Shown in pieces: positions 55,111 through 63,534 of a DNA stretch of 64,000 nt. Positions within the stretch are counted from its first letter, which is position 1; each line of letters begins with the position of its first letter. Origin of the DNA: CAZBDV01 sp964490765. GTDB taxonomy: Bacteria > Cloacimonadota > Cloacimonadia > Cloacimonadales > JAJBBL01. The stretch lies in contig CAZBDV010000009.1 in assembly GCA_964490765.1 (NCBI GenBank), forward strand, positions 1 through 64,000, given 5' to 3'. Both the position numbers and the translations under genes were made by a program. The notes below the pieces were generated by a model. That model did not search any database and was not told where the DNA came from. It saw nothing but the letters and a program-made list of their open reading frames with translations.

Positions 55111-55145
55111 ACACTCGCAGGTTACCAGCCTGCGGGTGTTTTTTG
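55111..55145 (+). terminator. rho-independent terminator of the DUF134-Mrp operon
   Basis: An 11-bp stem with one G-T pair (55111-55121 with 55129-55139), a 7-nt loop and a T-run (55139-55144) lie 71 bp after the mrp stop codon. Confidence 0.9.
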
Positions 55146-55233
55146 TAGCGGGACAAATATATTGACAGAGGGACTATGTTCCTTCATTAGAACTTTCGGG
55201 TCATAAATATAAAGAGAGTAGTGGAGAATCGAT

Positions 55234-55932
55234 ATGATTGAGGAGTCAGGCAGAACTACCAGAAGGGAACTGATAAAGCCTGAAGATAGAGAAACGAGAA
55301 GAATCGGTTTCATTATGGGATGGGGCAATACTCTGCAGGATGAATGGCTCCCCTGGTTCAGAAAAAAAGTTATCAGTGAAGGATGGTCGGTTCTTATCAT
55401 CGAATTACCTCTGGAATTCAACAATTTTGGTAGAATCAAGATCGAAATTGAGAAAGCTCTAAACGATTTCAGGCCTGAATTTCTACTCTGTCACAGCATG
55501 GGTTCACTCTTTGGCCGTTATCTCTCCGGAGAAGAATACCGAATGAGAATTTTCCTCTCTCCATTCTGGAAAATACCAAAAAGGACACTGATCTTCGGCT
55601 CTTATGCCCTCTCCTACCTGCTACTCAGCTTGCTGAAATGGTGTAGAAAACCAATTTTAAACCGTAACTTCAACGATTCTGATATTGGCGATATCGACCT
55701 GCCGGCCAATTCACCACAGTATATATCTCCCGCGACTATGAAGGAGGTTATAACAGCCCAGAGCAGGATGCCAGAATTGATGGATCGTGACAGAACAATA
55801 TTTTCTCCAGATGACAGGATCATAGACACATCGGTCTGTGAGGGGATAACTTATAAGGGTGGACACTTTGCCTTCTGTGTAAAGGATCGCGATGCGATAT
55901 TCACTCTCCTGAGCAGGCTGATCAAAGAATAA
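55234..55932 (+). CDS. alpha/beta-hydrolase-fold protein
   Basis: A 232-residue cytoplasmic protein. The nucleophile elbow is CHS88MG, with D193 or D194 ('FSPDDRI') and H211 ('KGGHFAF') completing a plausible triad. The strand 'IGFIMGWGNTLQDEW' would form the oxyanion region. The usual G-x-S-x-G motif is replaced by C-x-S-x-G. I cannot assign a substrate; a carboxylesterase or BioH/PldB-like role is possible. It follows the terminator, so it is its own unit, and converges with aroA. Confidence 0.75.
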   Translation: MIEESGRTTRRELIKPEDRETRRIGFIMGWGNTLQDEWLPWFRKKVISEGWSVLIIELPLEFNNFGRIKIEIEKALNDFRPEFLLCHSMGSLFGRYLSGEEYRMRIFLSPFWKIPKRTLIFGSYALSYLLLSLLKWCRKPILNRNFNDSDIGDIDLPANSPQYISPATMKEVITAQSRMPELMDRDRTIFSPDDRIIDTSVCEGITYKGGHFAFCVKDRDAIFTLLSRLIKE

Positions 55933-55947
55933 TGACAGATTCAGTAA

Positions 55948-57294
55948 TTATTTCGTAATAACAAGTTTTCGGCTTCCGCAAACATCAGCCAGTTCGTCAA
56001 AGAAAGTGGGGAAAGACTTGTTCAACCCCTCACCGGAATCAAGCTTTAGTTCCTCGAAAATCAGAGCGAGAAGCGAGAAAGACATTACCAGCCTGTGGTC
56101 GTTATACGTATTTAAGATACTCTGCACTGGTGTTGACGTCAGCGGTTTGATTATTAAAACTTTTCTCTCGTAACGTATATCTGCTCCGATCTTCGATAAT
56201 TCTTTTATCAGAGCGGTTATTCGGTCGGTTTCTTTATATCTTAGCTGGTCTATATTCCTGATCTCGGTTGGGCTATCGGCAAAGAGAGCCAGAACAGCCA
56301 GGGTGAGCACTTGATCAGGCATCTGAAGCATATCGGTTTTGATACCGTGTAGCTCCTTGCCCTGAACGGCAATGTAATCTTCACCCCTGATTATCTGAGC
56401 ACCCATATTTTCCAGAATCTTCAGAAAACCAAAATCGGCCTGAGCTGAACTCCTGGCAGCTGTCCTTACTCCTACTGCTTTACTGCTCAAGGCTCCGATT
56501 GCCCAGAAATAACAGGCAGAGGAGAAGTCCTCTTCGATCCTGAATTTGCCGGGATTATGGTAATTCTGTGCTGGAATAGTGATCCTGTTACCCTCTCTTT
56601 CAGCCTGTATTCCGAAAGATTCCATAACCTTCAGGGTTAAAGTAATATATGATGCAGAGACCTGCTCTGCTTTCAGTTCCAGTGATATGCCATCTTTGAA
56701 GATTGGGAACGAGAGAAGAATCCCGCTAAGAAACTGGCTACTGATAGGGGCTGTCTTGTGAAGAATGTTGAGTACGCTCTTCTTGAAAGGTAATTGATGT
56801 ATTACCCGGGTTATTCTGTCCCTGAAGATTCCGGCATTATTCTTGTTGAACAGGGAGAGCGACTCACTCCCTTTGACAGTAAAAGAGTTATCCGTTTTCT
56901 CGATTTTACCTCCAATACCTCTGATGATATCTACAAGGGGGTCTAAAGGTCGCTTCTCCAGTTGAGGGGTGATCTTCACGGTTGCCAGCATATCTGGCCA
57001 GCCAGCCAGCCGGAAGAGAAGAAATCTCAAAGCAGCAGCAGAATCTTTTATTTCAATTGTCGGGTGAAGATTATAGCTTTCTGCTGGTATAACTGTCAGA
57101 TCGTTCCCTTTTCTTTCAAAGCTAAAACCAAGTTCGAGCAGAGCTAGAGAGAGAGTCAGGCTATCTTCGCAATCCGGGAAATTCTGTAGTTTTAGTGGTG
57201 TATCAAAGAAGGATGTAATAATTAAAGCACGTATAGCGATCGATTTAGAGCCGGGCAGGGTCACAATACCCTGCCCGTTAAACTTATTCTTCAT
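55948..57294 (-). CDS. aroA: 3-phosphoshikimate 1-carboxyvinyltransferase (EPSP synthase), divergent
   Basis: A 448-residue shikimate-pathway enzyme. Diagnostic motifs are 'LPGSKS' with K17, R22, 'KRPLDPL', 'EEDFSSACYF', 'RYKETDRI' and 'YNDHRLVMSFSL'. The PEP-loop motif, NAGTAMR in E. coli, reads D84-S-A-A-A-L-R90, so E. coli G96 corresponds to Ala86 and T97 to Ala87. The same Gly-to-Ala exchange occurs in glyphosate-insensitive class II enzymes. A 10-bp perfect hairpin falls in codons 6-14 (57252-57277). Located 17 bp downstream of ileS on the same strand. The rest of the aro pathway is not in the window. Confidence 0.93.
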   Translation of the reverse strand: MKNKFNGQGIVTLPGSKSIAIRALIITSFFDTPLKLQNFPDCEDSLTLSLALLELGFSFERKGNDLTVIPAESYNLHPTIEIKDSAAALRFLLFRLAGWPDMLATVKITPQLEKRPLDPLVDIIRGIGGKIEKTDNSFTVKGSESLSLFNKNNAGIFRDRITRVIHQLPFKKSVLNILHKTAPISSQFLSGILLSFPIFKDGISLELKAEQVSASYITLTLKVMESFGIQAEREGNRITIPAQNYHNPGKFRIEEDFSSACYFWAIGALSSKAVGVRTAARSSAQADFGFLKILENMGAQIIRGEDYIAVQGKELHGIKTDMLQMPDQVLTLAVLALFADSPTEIRNIDQLRYKETDRITALIKELSKIGADIRYERKVLIIKPLTSTPVQSILNTYNDHRLVMSFSLLALIFEELKLDSGEGLNKSFPTFFDELADVCGSRKLVITK

Positions 57295-57311
57295 TGCTGA
57301 ATTGTATTATA

Positions 57312-60300
57312 TTATTTATCAATACGGTTTATACCTATATAAACTTCTCTGCCGTTCACATCGATCTTTTTCATCTCAGTTTGCGGTTCAGTTAATCGCT
57401 CTATATTGAGAGTCAGGGTTTCATTTTTGATGTAATCGGCAAAATTGTCGAACACTTCAGCTAACTCATCATCACTGCAGAACCGGATCTCGATATTATC
57501 CATAATCTCAAAATCGAGCTCTTTACGGGTATACTGGATCTTATTGACCAGTTCGCGGGCAAATCCCTCTCTGACCAATTCAGGTGTCAGATTGATATCG
57601 AGAGCGACAAATTTATCTTTTTCACTCTCCAGAACATAACCTGCCCTGTTCTCATAACTTATGAGGAGATCCTCTTCATCTATCCTGATGGTAGAACCGT
57701 CTAAAGATATATAGTAGGACTCACCCCTGTTGAGTTTCTCAACGATCTGGTTAGCGTCTGCATCGTTAAGAGCGGCAGAGATCTGTTTCATATTCTTGCC
57801 ATGCTTGGGACCGAGAGTTTTGAAGTTCGGCTTTACTACATAGTCCACTAACTGGCTTTTATTCTCGATGAATTTGATCTCTTTGACATTGATCTCCTCT
57901 TTGATGAGGCCGGCCATTTTCTCTGCCACATCTTTATGCTCTGTCGGGACATATAGTGCCTGCAGTGTCTGTCTTACCTTAATCTGACAGCTGTTCCTGG
58001 CAGTTCTACCCAGAGATACGAGATCGATAATTATTCCCATATCATGTTCAAGCTTCTTATCGATATAATCGGGACTGGCCTGTGGATAATCGGCAAGATG
58101 GACACTCTTCTCTCCTGTGAGATTGATAAAAATATCTTCAGCCAGAAACGGAGCAAATGGTGCCAGTAACTTACAGACATTTACAAGGACGTAGAAGAGT
58201 GTTTTGTAAGCATCCTCTTTATCCCGGGTTAGTTCCATCACCCAGTATCTTCTCCTTGCTCTTCTTACATACCAGTTACTCAGTTCGTCGAGAATGAAAT
58301 CCTGAAGTAGCCGCATCGAGCGTGTAATATCATACCGTTCATTATAGTAATTGATCTCCGTTACCAGAGAGTGGAAGCGAGAGACAATCCATCTATCGAG
58401 TTCTGCCTTGAATTCACCAGGATCGATTTTCGACTCTGAGGTTTTATATTCATCAATATTAGCATAGGTAGCAAAGAAAGAATAGACATTCTTCATTGTA
58501 CCGATAAGCTTGTTAACAACCTCTTCAACCCCTTTGGGATCGAATTTTGTCGGTACCCAGGGTGGACTTACCGAGAGTAGATACCATCGTATTGCATCGG
58601 CTCCGTATTTCTCCATCAGCTCTAGAGGATCGACAGTATTACCCCTGCTCTTGCTCATCTTCTGCCCGTTCTTGTCGAGGATCAGATCATTTACGAGCAC
58701 ACTCTTGAAAGAGGAACGTCCCTTCAGCATAGTGGAAATAGCCAGCATAGTGTAGAACCAACCTCTCGTCTGATCGATCCCTTCTGAGATAAAATCGGCC
58801 GGGAAGAGATCTGTATCGAACTCTTCTTCTCTTTCGAAGGGATAATGCCACTGAGCAAACGGCATCGATCCACTATCGAACCAGCAGTCTATCACTTCCT
58901 GGGTCCTGGTCATAGTCCCCTTACAGTGTGGACAGGTCAGGACAACATCATCGATATAAGGTCGATGCAGTTCGATACCGGCGGGAACCTTTCCCCCGTT
59001 TTTCTGCCTGCCGAGCTTGCGCAGCTCTTCGAGTGATCCGACAGACTGTTTATAGTCACAACCTTCACAGATCCAGATATTGAGTGGAGTCCCCCAGAAC
59101 CTGTTACGACTGATAGCCCAATCGACATTATTCTCCAGCCATTCCCCGAATCTCTTCTCACCTACAAATGAAGGATACCATTTGATCTTACGGTTCTCCT
59201 CCATCATCAGTTCTTTGAATTCACTGGTACGGATATACCAGGAGGAGCGGGCAAAGTAGATCAATGGGGAGTCACACCGCCAGCAAAAGGGGTAGCTGTG
59301 CATAATCTGTGATCTTCTGTACAGCAAGCCTCTCTCTTTCAGGTTACGAATAATCCCTTTATCTGCCTCTTTGACAAAAATACCGGCCCAATCTGTTATC
59401 TCATCGGTGAACTTACCGAGCTCATTTACCGGTTGAATGAATGGTAACTCATGCTTCATACCGGTATTATAGTCATCCTGTCCAAACGCAGGAGCAGTAT
59501 GAACCACGCCAGTACCATCTTCCGTAGTTACGTAATCAGCAGTTACAATGTAAAAAGCCTTCTGCTCAGGTTTTATGTACTGGAATAACTGTTCATATTC
59601 CTGATCGGCCAGATCCTCACCTTTCAGTTCCCTGACTATCTCATAATCACCATCAATAACATGCAGACACTCCTTGGCCAGATAGAAAAACTCATCCTGA
59701 TGTTTGATTTTGACATAAGTCTCTGACGGATTGACTGCGAGAGCAACATTAGAGATTAAAGTCCAGGGTGTTGTAGTCCAGGCAAGAAAGTATGTATCTT
59801 TTTCATTTTTGCTTCTGAACTTGACGAATACTGACGGATCTTCTACCTCACGGTAGCCGAGAGCTACTTCATGACTCGAAAGGGGTGTCTCACAGCTCGG
59901 ACAGTAGGGTACGATCTTATGTCCTTTATAGATAATACCCTTGTTCCAGAATTGATTGAGTATCCACCAGACAGATTCGATGTAATTATTATCCAGAGTT
60001 ATATATGGGTTATCCAGATCAATCCAATAACCCATCATCTCGGTCATCTCTCTCCATTCCCTCTCATAATTAAAGACCGATTCTTTGCATTTCTGGCAGA
60101 ATTTCTCCACCCCATATTCTTCTATGGCATTTTTATCATTCAGACCGAGTGCCTTCTCCACCTCTATCTCTACCGGCAAGCCATGGGTATCCCATCCAGC
60201 CTTGCGCTTTACTTCATATCCTTTCATTGTCTTGTAGCGGCACACGGTATCCTTGATTGCCCGGGAAATCACATGATGTATGCCCGGCCTGCCGTTGGCA

Positions 60301-60446
60301 GTTGGGGGACCTTCATAAAAGATAAACTTCGGTGCCTTATGGCGAAATTTCATGCTCTCCAGCATAGTATCATGCTTTTGCCAGTACTCTCTAACCCTCT
60401 TTTCAAAATGACTGCTCTTCTCTTTCAAATCAATCAACTTATACAT
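57312..60446 (-). CDS. ileS: isoleucyl-tRNA synthetase, Bacteroidota-like
   Basis: A 1044-residue class I enzyme charging tRNA-Ile, with editing domain. The catalytic HIGH motif reads GIHH ('NGRPGIHHV') and KMSKS is intact (GQKMSKSRGN). The WDTHGLPVE element, 'PYCPSCETPLS', and a long anticodon-binding C-terminal half are present. The GIHH form and sequence context match IleS of Bacteroidota and related phyla rather than E. coli. Gene order is gpmI, a small membrane gene, a small zinc-ribbon gene, then ileS and aroA, all on this strand. Confidence 0.96.
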   Translation of the reverse strand: MYKLIDLKEKSSHFEKRVREYWQKHDTMLESMKFRHKAPKFIFYEGPPTANGRPGIHHVISRAIKDTVCRYKTMKGYEVKRKAGWDTHGLPVEIEVEKALGLNDKNAIEEYGVEKFCQKCKESVFNYEREWREMTEMMGYWIDLDNPYITLDNNYIESVWWILNQFWNKGIIYKGHKIVPYCPSCETPLSSHEVALGYREVEDPSVFVKFRSKNEKDTYFLAWTTTPWTLISNVALAVNPSETYVKIKHQDEFFYLAKECLHVIDGDYEIVRELKGEDLADQEYEQLFQYIKPEQKAFYIVTADYVTTEDGTGVVHTAPAFGQDDYNTGMKHELPFIQPVNELGKFTDEITDWAGIFVKEADKGIIRNLKERGLLYRRSQIMHSYPFCWRCDSPLIYFARSSWYIRTSEFKELMMEENRKIKWYPSFVGEKRFGEWLENNVDWAISRNRFWGTPLNIWICEGCDYKQSVGSLEELRKLGRQKNGGKVPAGIELHRPYIDDVVLTCPHCKGTMTRTQEVIDCWFDSGSMPFAQWHYPFEREEEFDTDLFPADFISEGIDQTRGWFYTMLAISTMLKGRSSFKSVLVNDLILDKNGQKMSKSRGNTVDPLELMEKYGADAIRWYLLSVSPPWVPTKFDPKGVEEVVNKLIGTMKNVYSFFATYANIDEYKTSESKIDPGEFKAELDRWIVSRFHSLVTEINYYNERYDITRSMRLLQDFILDELSNWYVRRARRRYWVMELTRDKEDAYKTLFYVLVNVCKLLAPFAPFLAEDIFINLTGEKSVHLADYPQASPDYIDKKLEHDMGIIIDLVSLGRTARNSCQIKVRQTLQALYVPTEHKDVAEKMAGLIKEEINVKEIKFIENKSQLVDYVVKPNFKTLGPKHGKNMKQISAALNDADANQIVEKLNRGESYYISLDGSTIRIDEEDLLISYENRAGYVLESEKDKFVALDINLTPELVREGFARELVNKIQYTRKELDFEIMDNIEIRFCSDDELAEVFDNFADYIKNETLTLNIERLTEPQTEMKKIDVNGREVYIGINRIDK

Positions 60447-60499
60447 CGTAATCTCTCCTGAAACTCCTTTAAAAACAGATCTCTATGTTATAAGATGAG

Positions 60500-60766
60500 T
60501 CAGATTTTCCCCTTCTCATCTTCCTGCTCGTCCTCTTCGAACATCTCGTGATAGAACTCGCGTAATTCCGGAATTGTAGACACATACTCCTTCCACTCCT
60601 CCATTATTGCCTCATTATCAACACACTTATGGCAGGGTATGAGGAGATTCTCCGGAGTGTATCCGATGTAGCCTCTATCGTAACAGATATTACAGCGCTT
60701 TTTCAACCTGTGGCGACTAATAATCTCCAGGGCTTTCTTCTGATGTTCTTCGGCTAATCTAAACAT
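60500..60766 (-). CDS. small zinc-ribbon-like protein
   Basis: 88 residues: a helical N-terminus, then CNIC (C25/C28) and CHKC (C45/C48) forming a likely zinc ribbon, and a strongly acidic C-terminal helix. I recognise no family. It sits 53 bp upstream of ileS on the same strand. GGAG lies 14 nt before the ATG, rather far, so the start is less sure. Confidence 0.65.
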   Translation of the reverse strand: MFRLAEEHQKKALEIISRHRLKKRCNICYDRGYIGYTPENLLIPCHKCVDNEAIMEEWKEYVSTIPELREFYHEMFEEDEQEDEKGKI

Positions 60767-60918
60767 TTTTCGAACTATACTCCTTCAGGTCTCAAGAACT
60801 TTACATAATGTCATTGTGTCAAATAAAAATATATAGGGAGTTTATGTCAGATAGTGAAAATGGGTAGTGAGGAGATATAATAATGCTTTAAACTATTGGT
60901 TCAAGTTCTCCGTGAGAG

Positions 60919-61338
60919 TTATCTCCCCAGGATGGAAGGTTTGTATATCTCGATTGTAGCATGGCTCAATTCTTCTCCTTCCAGTAAAGGCCGTTCCCAT
61001 TTCTCAACCATCTTTCTATATCTGCGGCGTGAACGGGGGGGTAATTCGACATTAGTTAATCGGCTGGCTATCAAATCTCCCCTTGTCGTATAAACTTTGA
61101 TCAGAAATGGTTCTTCTCTCGTCATCCTCGTTTTGTTCGTCACTACAAAGAGTACATCAACACTGGAATGGGTCTGATCGGTAAGAACGATCTCATCAAT
61201 ATCATAATAATCCTCCCTCTTCTCCAACCAGCATGATCGGAGAATAAATCCGAGTATCACAGCTGCCAGTAGAATGAGTTTTATTCCGGGAGGTATATAA
61301 GATCGTCTGGTAAAGTCAGGTCTTTCAATAACAGGCAT
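60919..61338 (-). CDS. single-pass membrane protein of unknown function
   Basis: 139 residues. A membrane segment (about 18-37) is followed by a beta-rich extracytoplasmic domain ('SSVDVLFVVTNKT', 'RGDLIASRLTNVELPPRSR', broken) resembling the FxLYD-type domain that describes short periplasmic Ig folds. It lies 18 bp downstream of gpmI on the same strand. No family certain. Confidence 0.6.
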   Translation of the reverse strand: MPVIERPDFTRRSYIPPGIKLILLAAVILGFILRSCWLEKREDYYDIDEIVLTDQTHSSVDVLFVVTNKTRMTREEPFLIKVYTTRGDLIASRLTNVELPPRSRRRYRKMVEKWERPLLEGEELSHATIEIYKPSILGR

Positions 61339-61356
61339 TTTGACTGTTTTCTCTTA

Positions 61357-62895
61357 TTATGTTTTCTTGAATAGAGGCTTACAGGTCATCTCTTTAGGAA
61401 TCGTGATATCCAGCATCTGGAGAATGGTTGGTGCTAAACCACCCAGCACACTCTCTTCCACCTGGATAGCGTTCTCGTTCTGACGAAAGATGGCTACCGG
61501 AACCGGGTTGGTTGTATGTGCTGTGAAGTTATTCCCCTTCTCGTCGAGTAATTTCTCCGCATTACCATGATCTGCTGTCAAAATGATGTCATAGCCGTGT
61601 TTCTTCGCTATAGGAACGAATTCACCCACACAGCTGTCGACCGTCTCTACCGCCTTGACAGCTGCTTCAAAGATACCAGTATGACCAACCATATCACAGT
61701 TGGCAAAATTGACCACTATTAGGTCATACATCTCTTTCTGGAGTGATTCTATCAGCTTGTCCTTTACTTCCAGAGCACTCATTTCCGGTTTCAGATCGTA
61801 AGATGCTACCTTCGGAGAGGGAACGAGTATTCTGTCCTCGCCACTGAAAGGCTCTTCTTTGCCACAATTGAAGAAATAGGTTACATGTGCATACTTCTCT
61901 GTCTCCGCTAATCTCAACTGCTTTAATTTATGATTGGCTATGACTTCTCCCAGTATATTCTTCTGTTCGGGATTCCTGAATGCAACCTTCAGATAGGAGC
62001 TGAAAGAACTCTCATACTCACTCATGGAAACAAAATGAAGATTCTTGAATTTCAGGGCATCAAATTCGTCAAAATCGGGCATTATCAGAGCTCTTGTTAT
62101 CTGTCTTGTTCGATCTGCCCTGAAATTAAGGAATATTATGGAATCATCGTCTTCAATCTTCGCTATGGGTTTCTCCTCTTTTTTGATTACTTTAGGAACG
62201 ATAAACTCATCAGTTACATCCTCTTCGTAACTGCTCTTTATCGCTTCAAGAGGATCGGTAAACTCTTCACCCCGGCCATAAACCATTGCATCATAAGCCT
62301 TCTTTATCCTTTCCCATCGCCTGTCTCTGTCCATCGCATAATAACGACCCGAAATGGTTGCCACCTCTCCAAAGCCGAATCTCTCAACCGACTTCAAATA
62401 ATCTTTCATAAAGCCAAGCCCTGAATGGGGTAATGTATCACGTCCATCCATAAACGCATGCAAGTAAACGTTTTTAAAATCTCGCCTCTTACAGAGCTCC
62501 AACATTCCCTGCAGGTGGTTGAGATTACTGTGCACATTACCGTCAGAAAGCAGGATGAAGAGATGCAATTTACTGCTGTTCTGCTCTGCATGATCAATTC
62601 CCTTATTCAAAGCTTCATTATCGTAGAATTCACCCTCGTCGATCTTCTTATCAATCAAGGTATTGAGTTGATAAACAACTCTTCCGGCACCGATGTTCAT
62701 ATGCCCCACTTCCGAGTTACCCATTACCCCTTCAGGCAGGCCGACATCAAGGCCAGAGGTTCTCAATACACTCTTTGGATTCTCTTCGAGAAATTTATCA
62801 AGATTCGGAGTTGAGGCTGCTGCTATTGCATTACCTTTTTTTTCTGGATTGATACCCCAACCATCCAGTATAACCAACATTACTCTCTTTGTCAT
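61357..62895 (-). CDS. gpmI: 2,3-bisphosphoglycerate-independent phosphoglycerate mutase
   Basis: Glycolytic/gluconeogenic enzyme with two Mn ions. The start at 62895 has AAAAGGATAGAA before it; the frame extends to 62928. D11 ('LVILDGWG') and S61 ('GNSEVGH') are the metal ligand and phosphoserine; 'FMDGRDT', 'GRYYAMDRD' and 'TADHGNAE' complete the set. About 512 residues, the usual iPGM length. Confidence 0.97.
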   Translation of the reverse strand: MTKRVMLVILDGWGINPEKKGNAIAAASTPNLDKFLEENPKSVLRTSGLDVGLPEGVMGNSEVGHMNIGAGRVVYQLNTLIDKKIDEGEFYDNEALNKGIDHAEQNSSKLHLFILLSDGNVHSNLNHLQGMLELCKRRDFKNVYLHAFMDGRDTLPHSGLGFMKDYLKSVERFGFGEVATISGRYYAMDRDRRWERIKKAYDAMVYGRGEEFTDPLEAIKSSYEEDVTDEFIVPKVIKKEEKPIAKIEDDDSIIFLNFRADRTRQITRALIMPDFDEFDALKFKNLHFVSMSEYESSFSSYLKVAFRNPEQKNILGEVIANHKLKQLRLAETEKYAHVTYFFNCGKEEPFSGEDRILVPSPKVASYDLKPEMSALEVKDKLIESLQKEMYDLIVVNFANCDMVGHTGIFEAAVKAVETVDSCVGEFVPIAKKHGYDIILTADHGNAEKLLDEKGNNFTAHTTNPVPVAIFRQNENAIQVEESVLGGLAPTILQMLDITIPKEMTCKPLFKKT

Positions 62896-63027
62896 TTCTA
62901 TCCTTTTTTCATTATTTATGACGATCATCCTCTACGGATGATCACTCTATTCTTTAATAAGTGAAGCTTGCCATACAGGTTTATAAGTCAATAAAAGAAT
63001 TCTGCGTCAGGAATTCCAAGCCCTTTT

Positions 63028-63297
63028 CTACCTCTTTGTATCAGGATTCTCGATTTCGCCGTCACGCTTTTCTGACAGCAGATTTATAGCTATTTCATAT
63101 ATATCGTTAATTGGCCTCTCTTTGATACTCCTGGCTATGTTTACAGCTTCTTCGATCTCATTCATTGTACACCCTGCCTTCATCGCTTCCAGAAAATGAT
63201 AACGTAAACTCTTATGGCAATTTCCGGCAATAGATGCCGAAATAGCTATCAACTCCTGCTCTTTCGGTGTCAAAATTTCTCCCCGTTTAATTTCCAT
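63028..63297 (-). CDS. CMD/AhpD-family small protein
   Basis: 89 residues of the carboxymuconolactone decarboxylase fold: 'LIAISASIAGNCHKSLRYH' (broken) and 'AMKAGCTMNEIEEAVNIA' are typical. AhpD enzymes use a CxxC pair; here only one Cys (C27) stands at that spot and the second is C43, so peroxide reduction by the AhpD mechanism is unlikely. Function unknown. A GGAGG-like site precedes the ATG. Confidence 0.75.
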   Translation of the reverse strand: MEIKRGEILTPKEQELIAISASIAGNCHKSLRYHFLEAMKAGCTMNEIEEAVNIARSIKERPINDIYEIAINLLSEKRDGEIENPDTKR

Positions 63298-63375
63298 GAT
63301 TAACCTCCTTCTCTTATCTCGTCTCTCCTTCTAAACCAGAAAATTGCGTCCGGGTTTCATTAACCTCTCTGTTAT

Positions 63376-63403
63376 AATATAGTTTACTTCTGAGATTTGT
63401 GAA
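63376..63403 (-). promoter_or_regulatory. candidate promoter for the CMD-family gene
   Basis: On the minus strand TTCACA (63403-63398), a 16-nt spacer and TATATT (63381-63376) form a plausible promoter, with the gene start 79 bp downstream at 63297. The divergent coaBC gene on the other strand has a TATAAT at 63508-63513 but no matching -35. Confidence 0.3.
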
Positions 63404-63534
63404 ATCTTCTTTGCAATATACATAGCTGTAACAATCAGGCAGTTCTGCTCTCAGAGTTTACTTTTCTTTTGACAAAAACTGGGGGAAAAAGTGAAACTGT
63501 TTGTCATTATAATATAAGATAGGAGGTCAAAATA

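Noticed and set aside
55948..57294. Reading the divergent aroA as murA
   Set aside because: The gene has the AroA-specific RYKETDR and YNDHRLVMS motifs, and MurA lacks them and has a catalytic Cys not present here.
63508..63513. TATAAT upstream of coaBC as its promoter
   Set aside because: The perfect -10 has no -35 at proper distance and would start transcription at the Shine-Dalgarno itself; the TTGACA further upstream is about 33 bp away.
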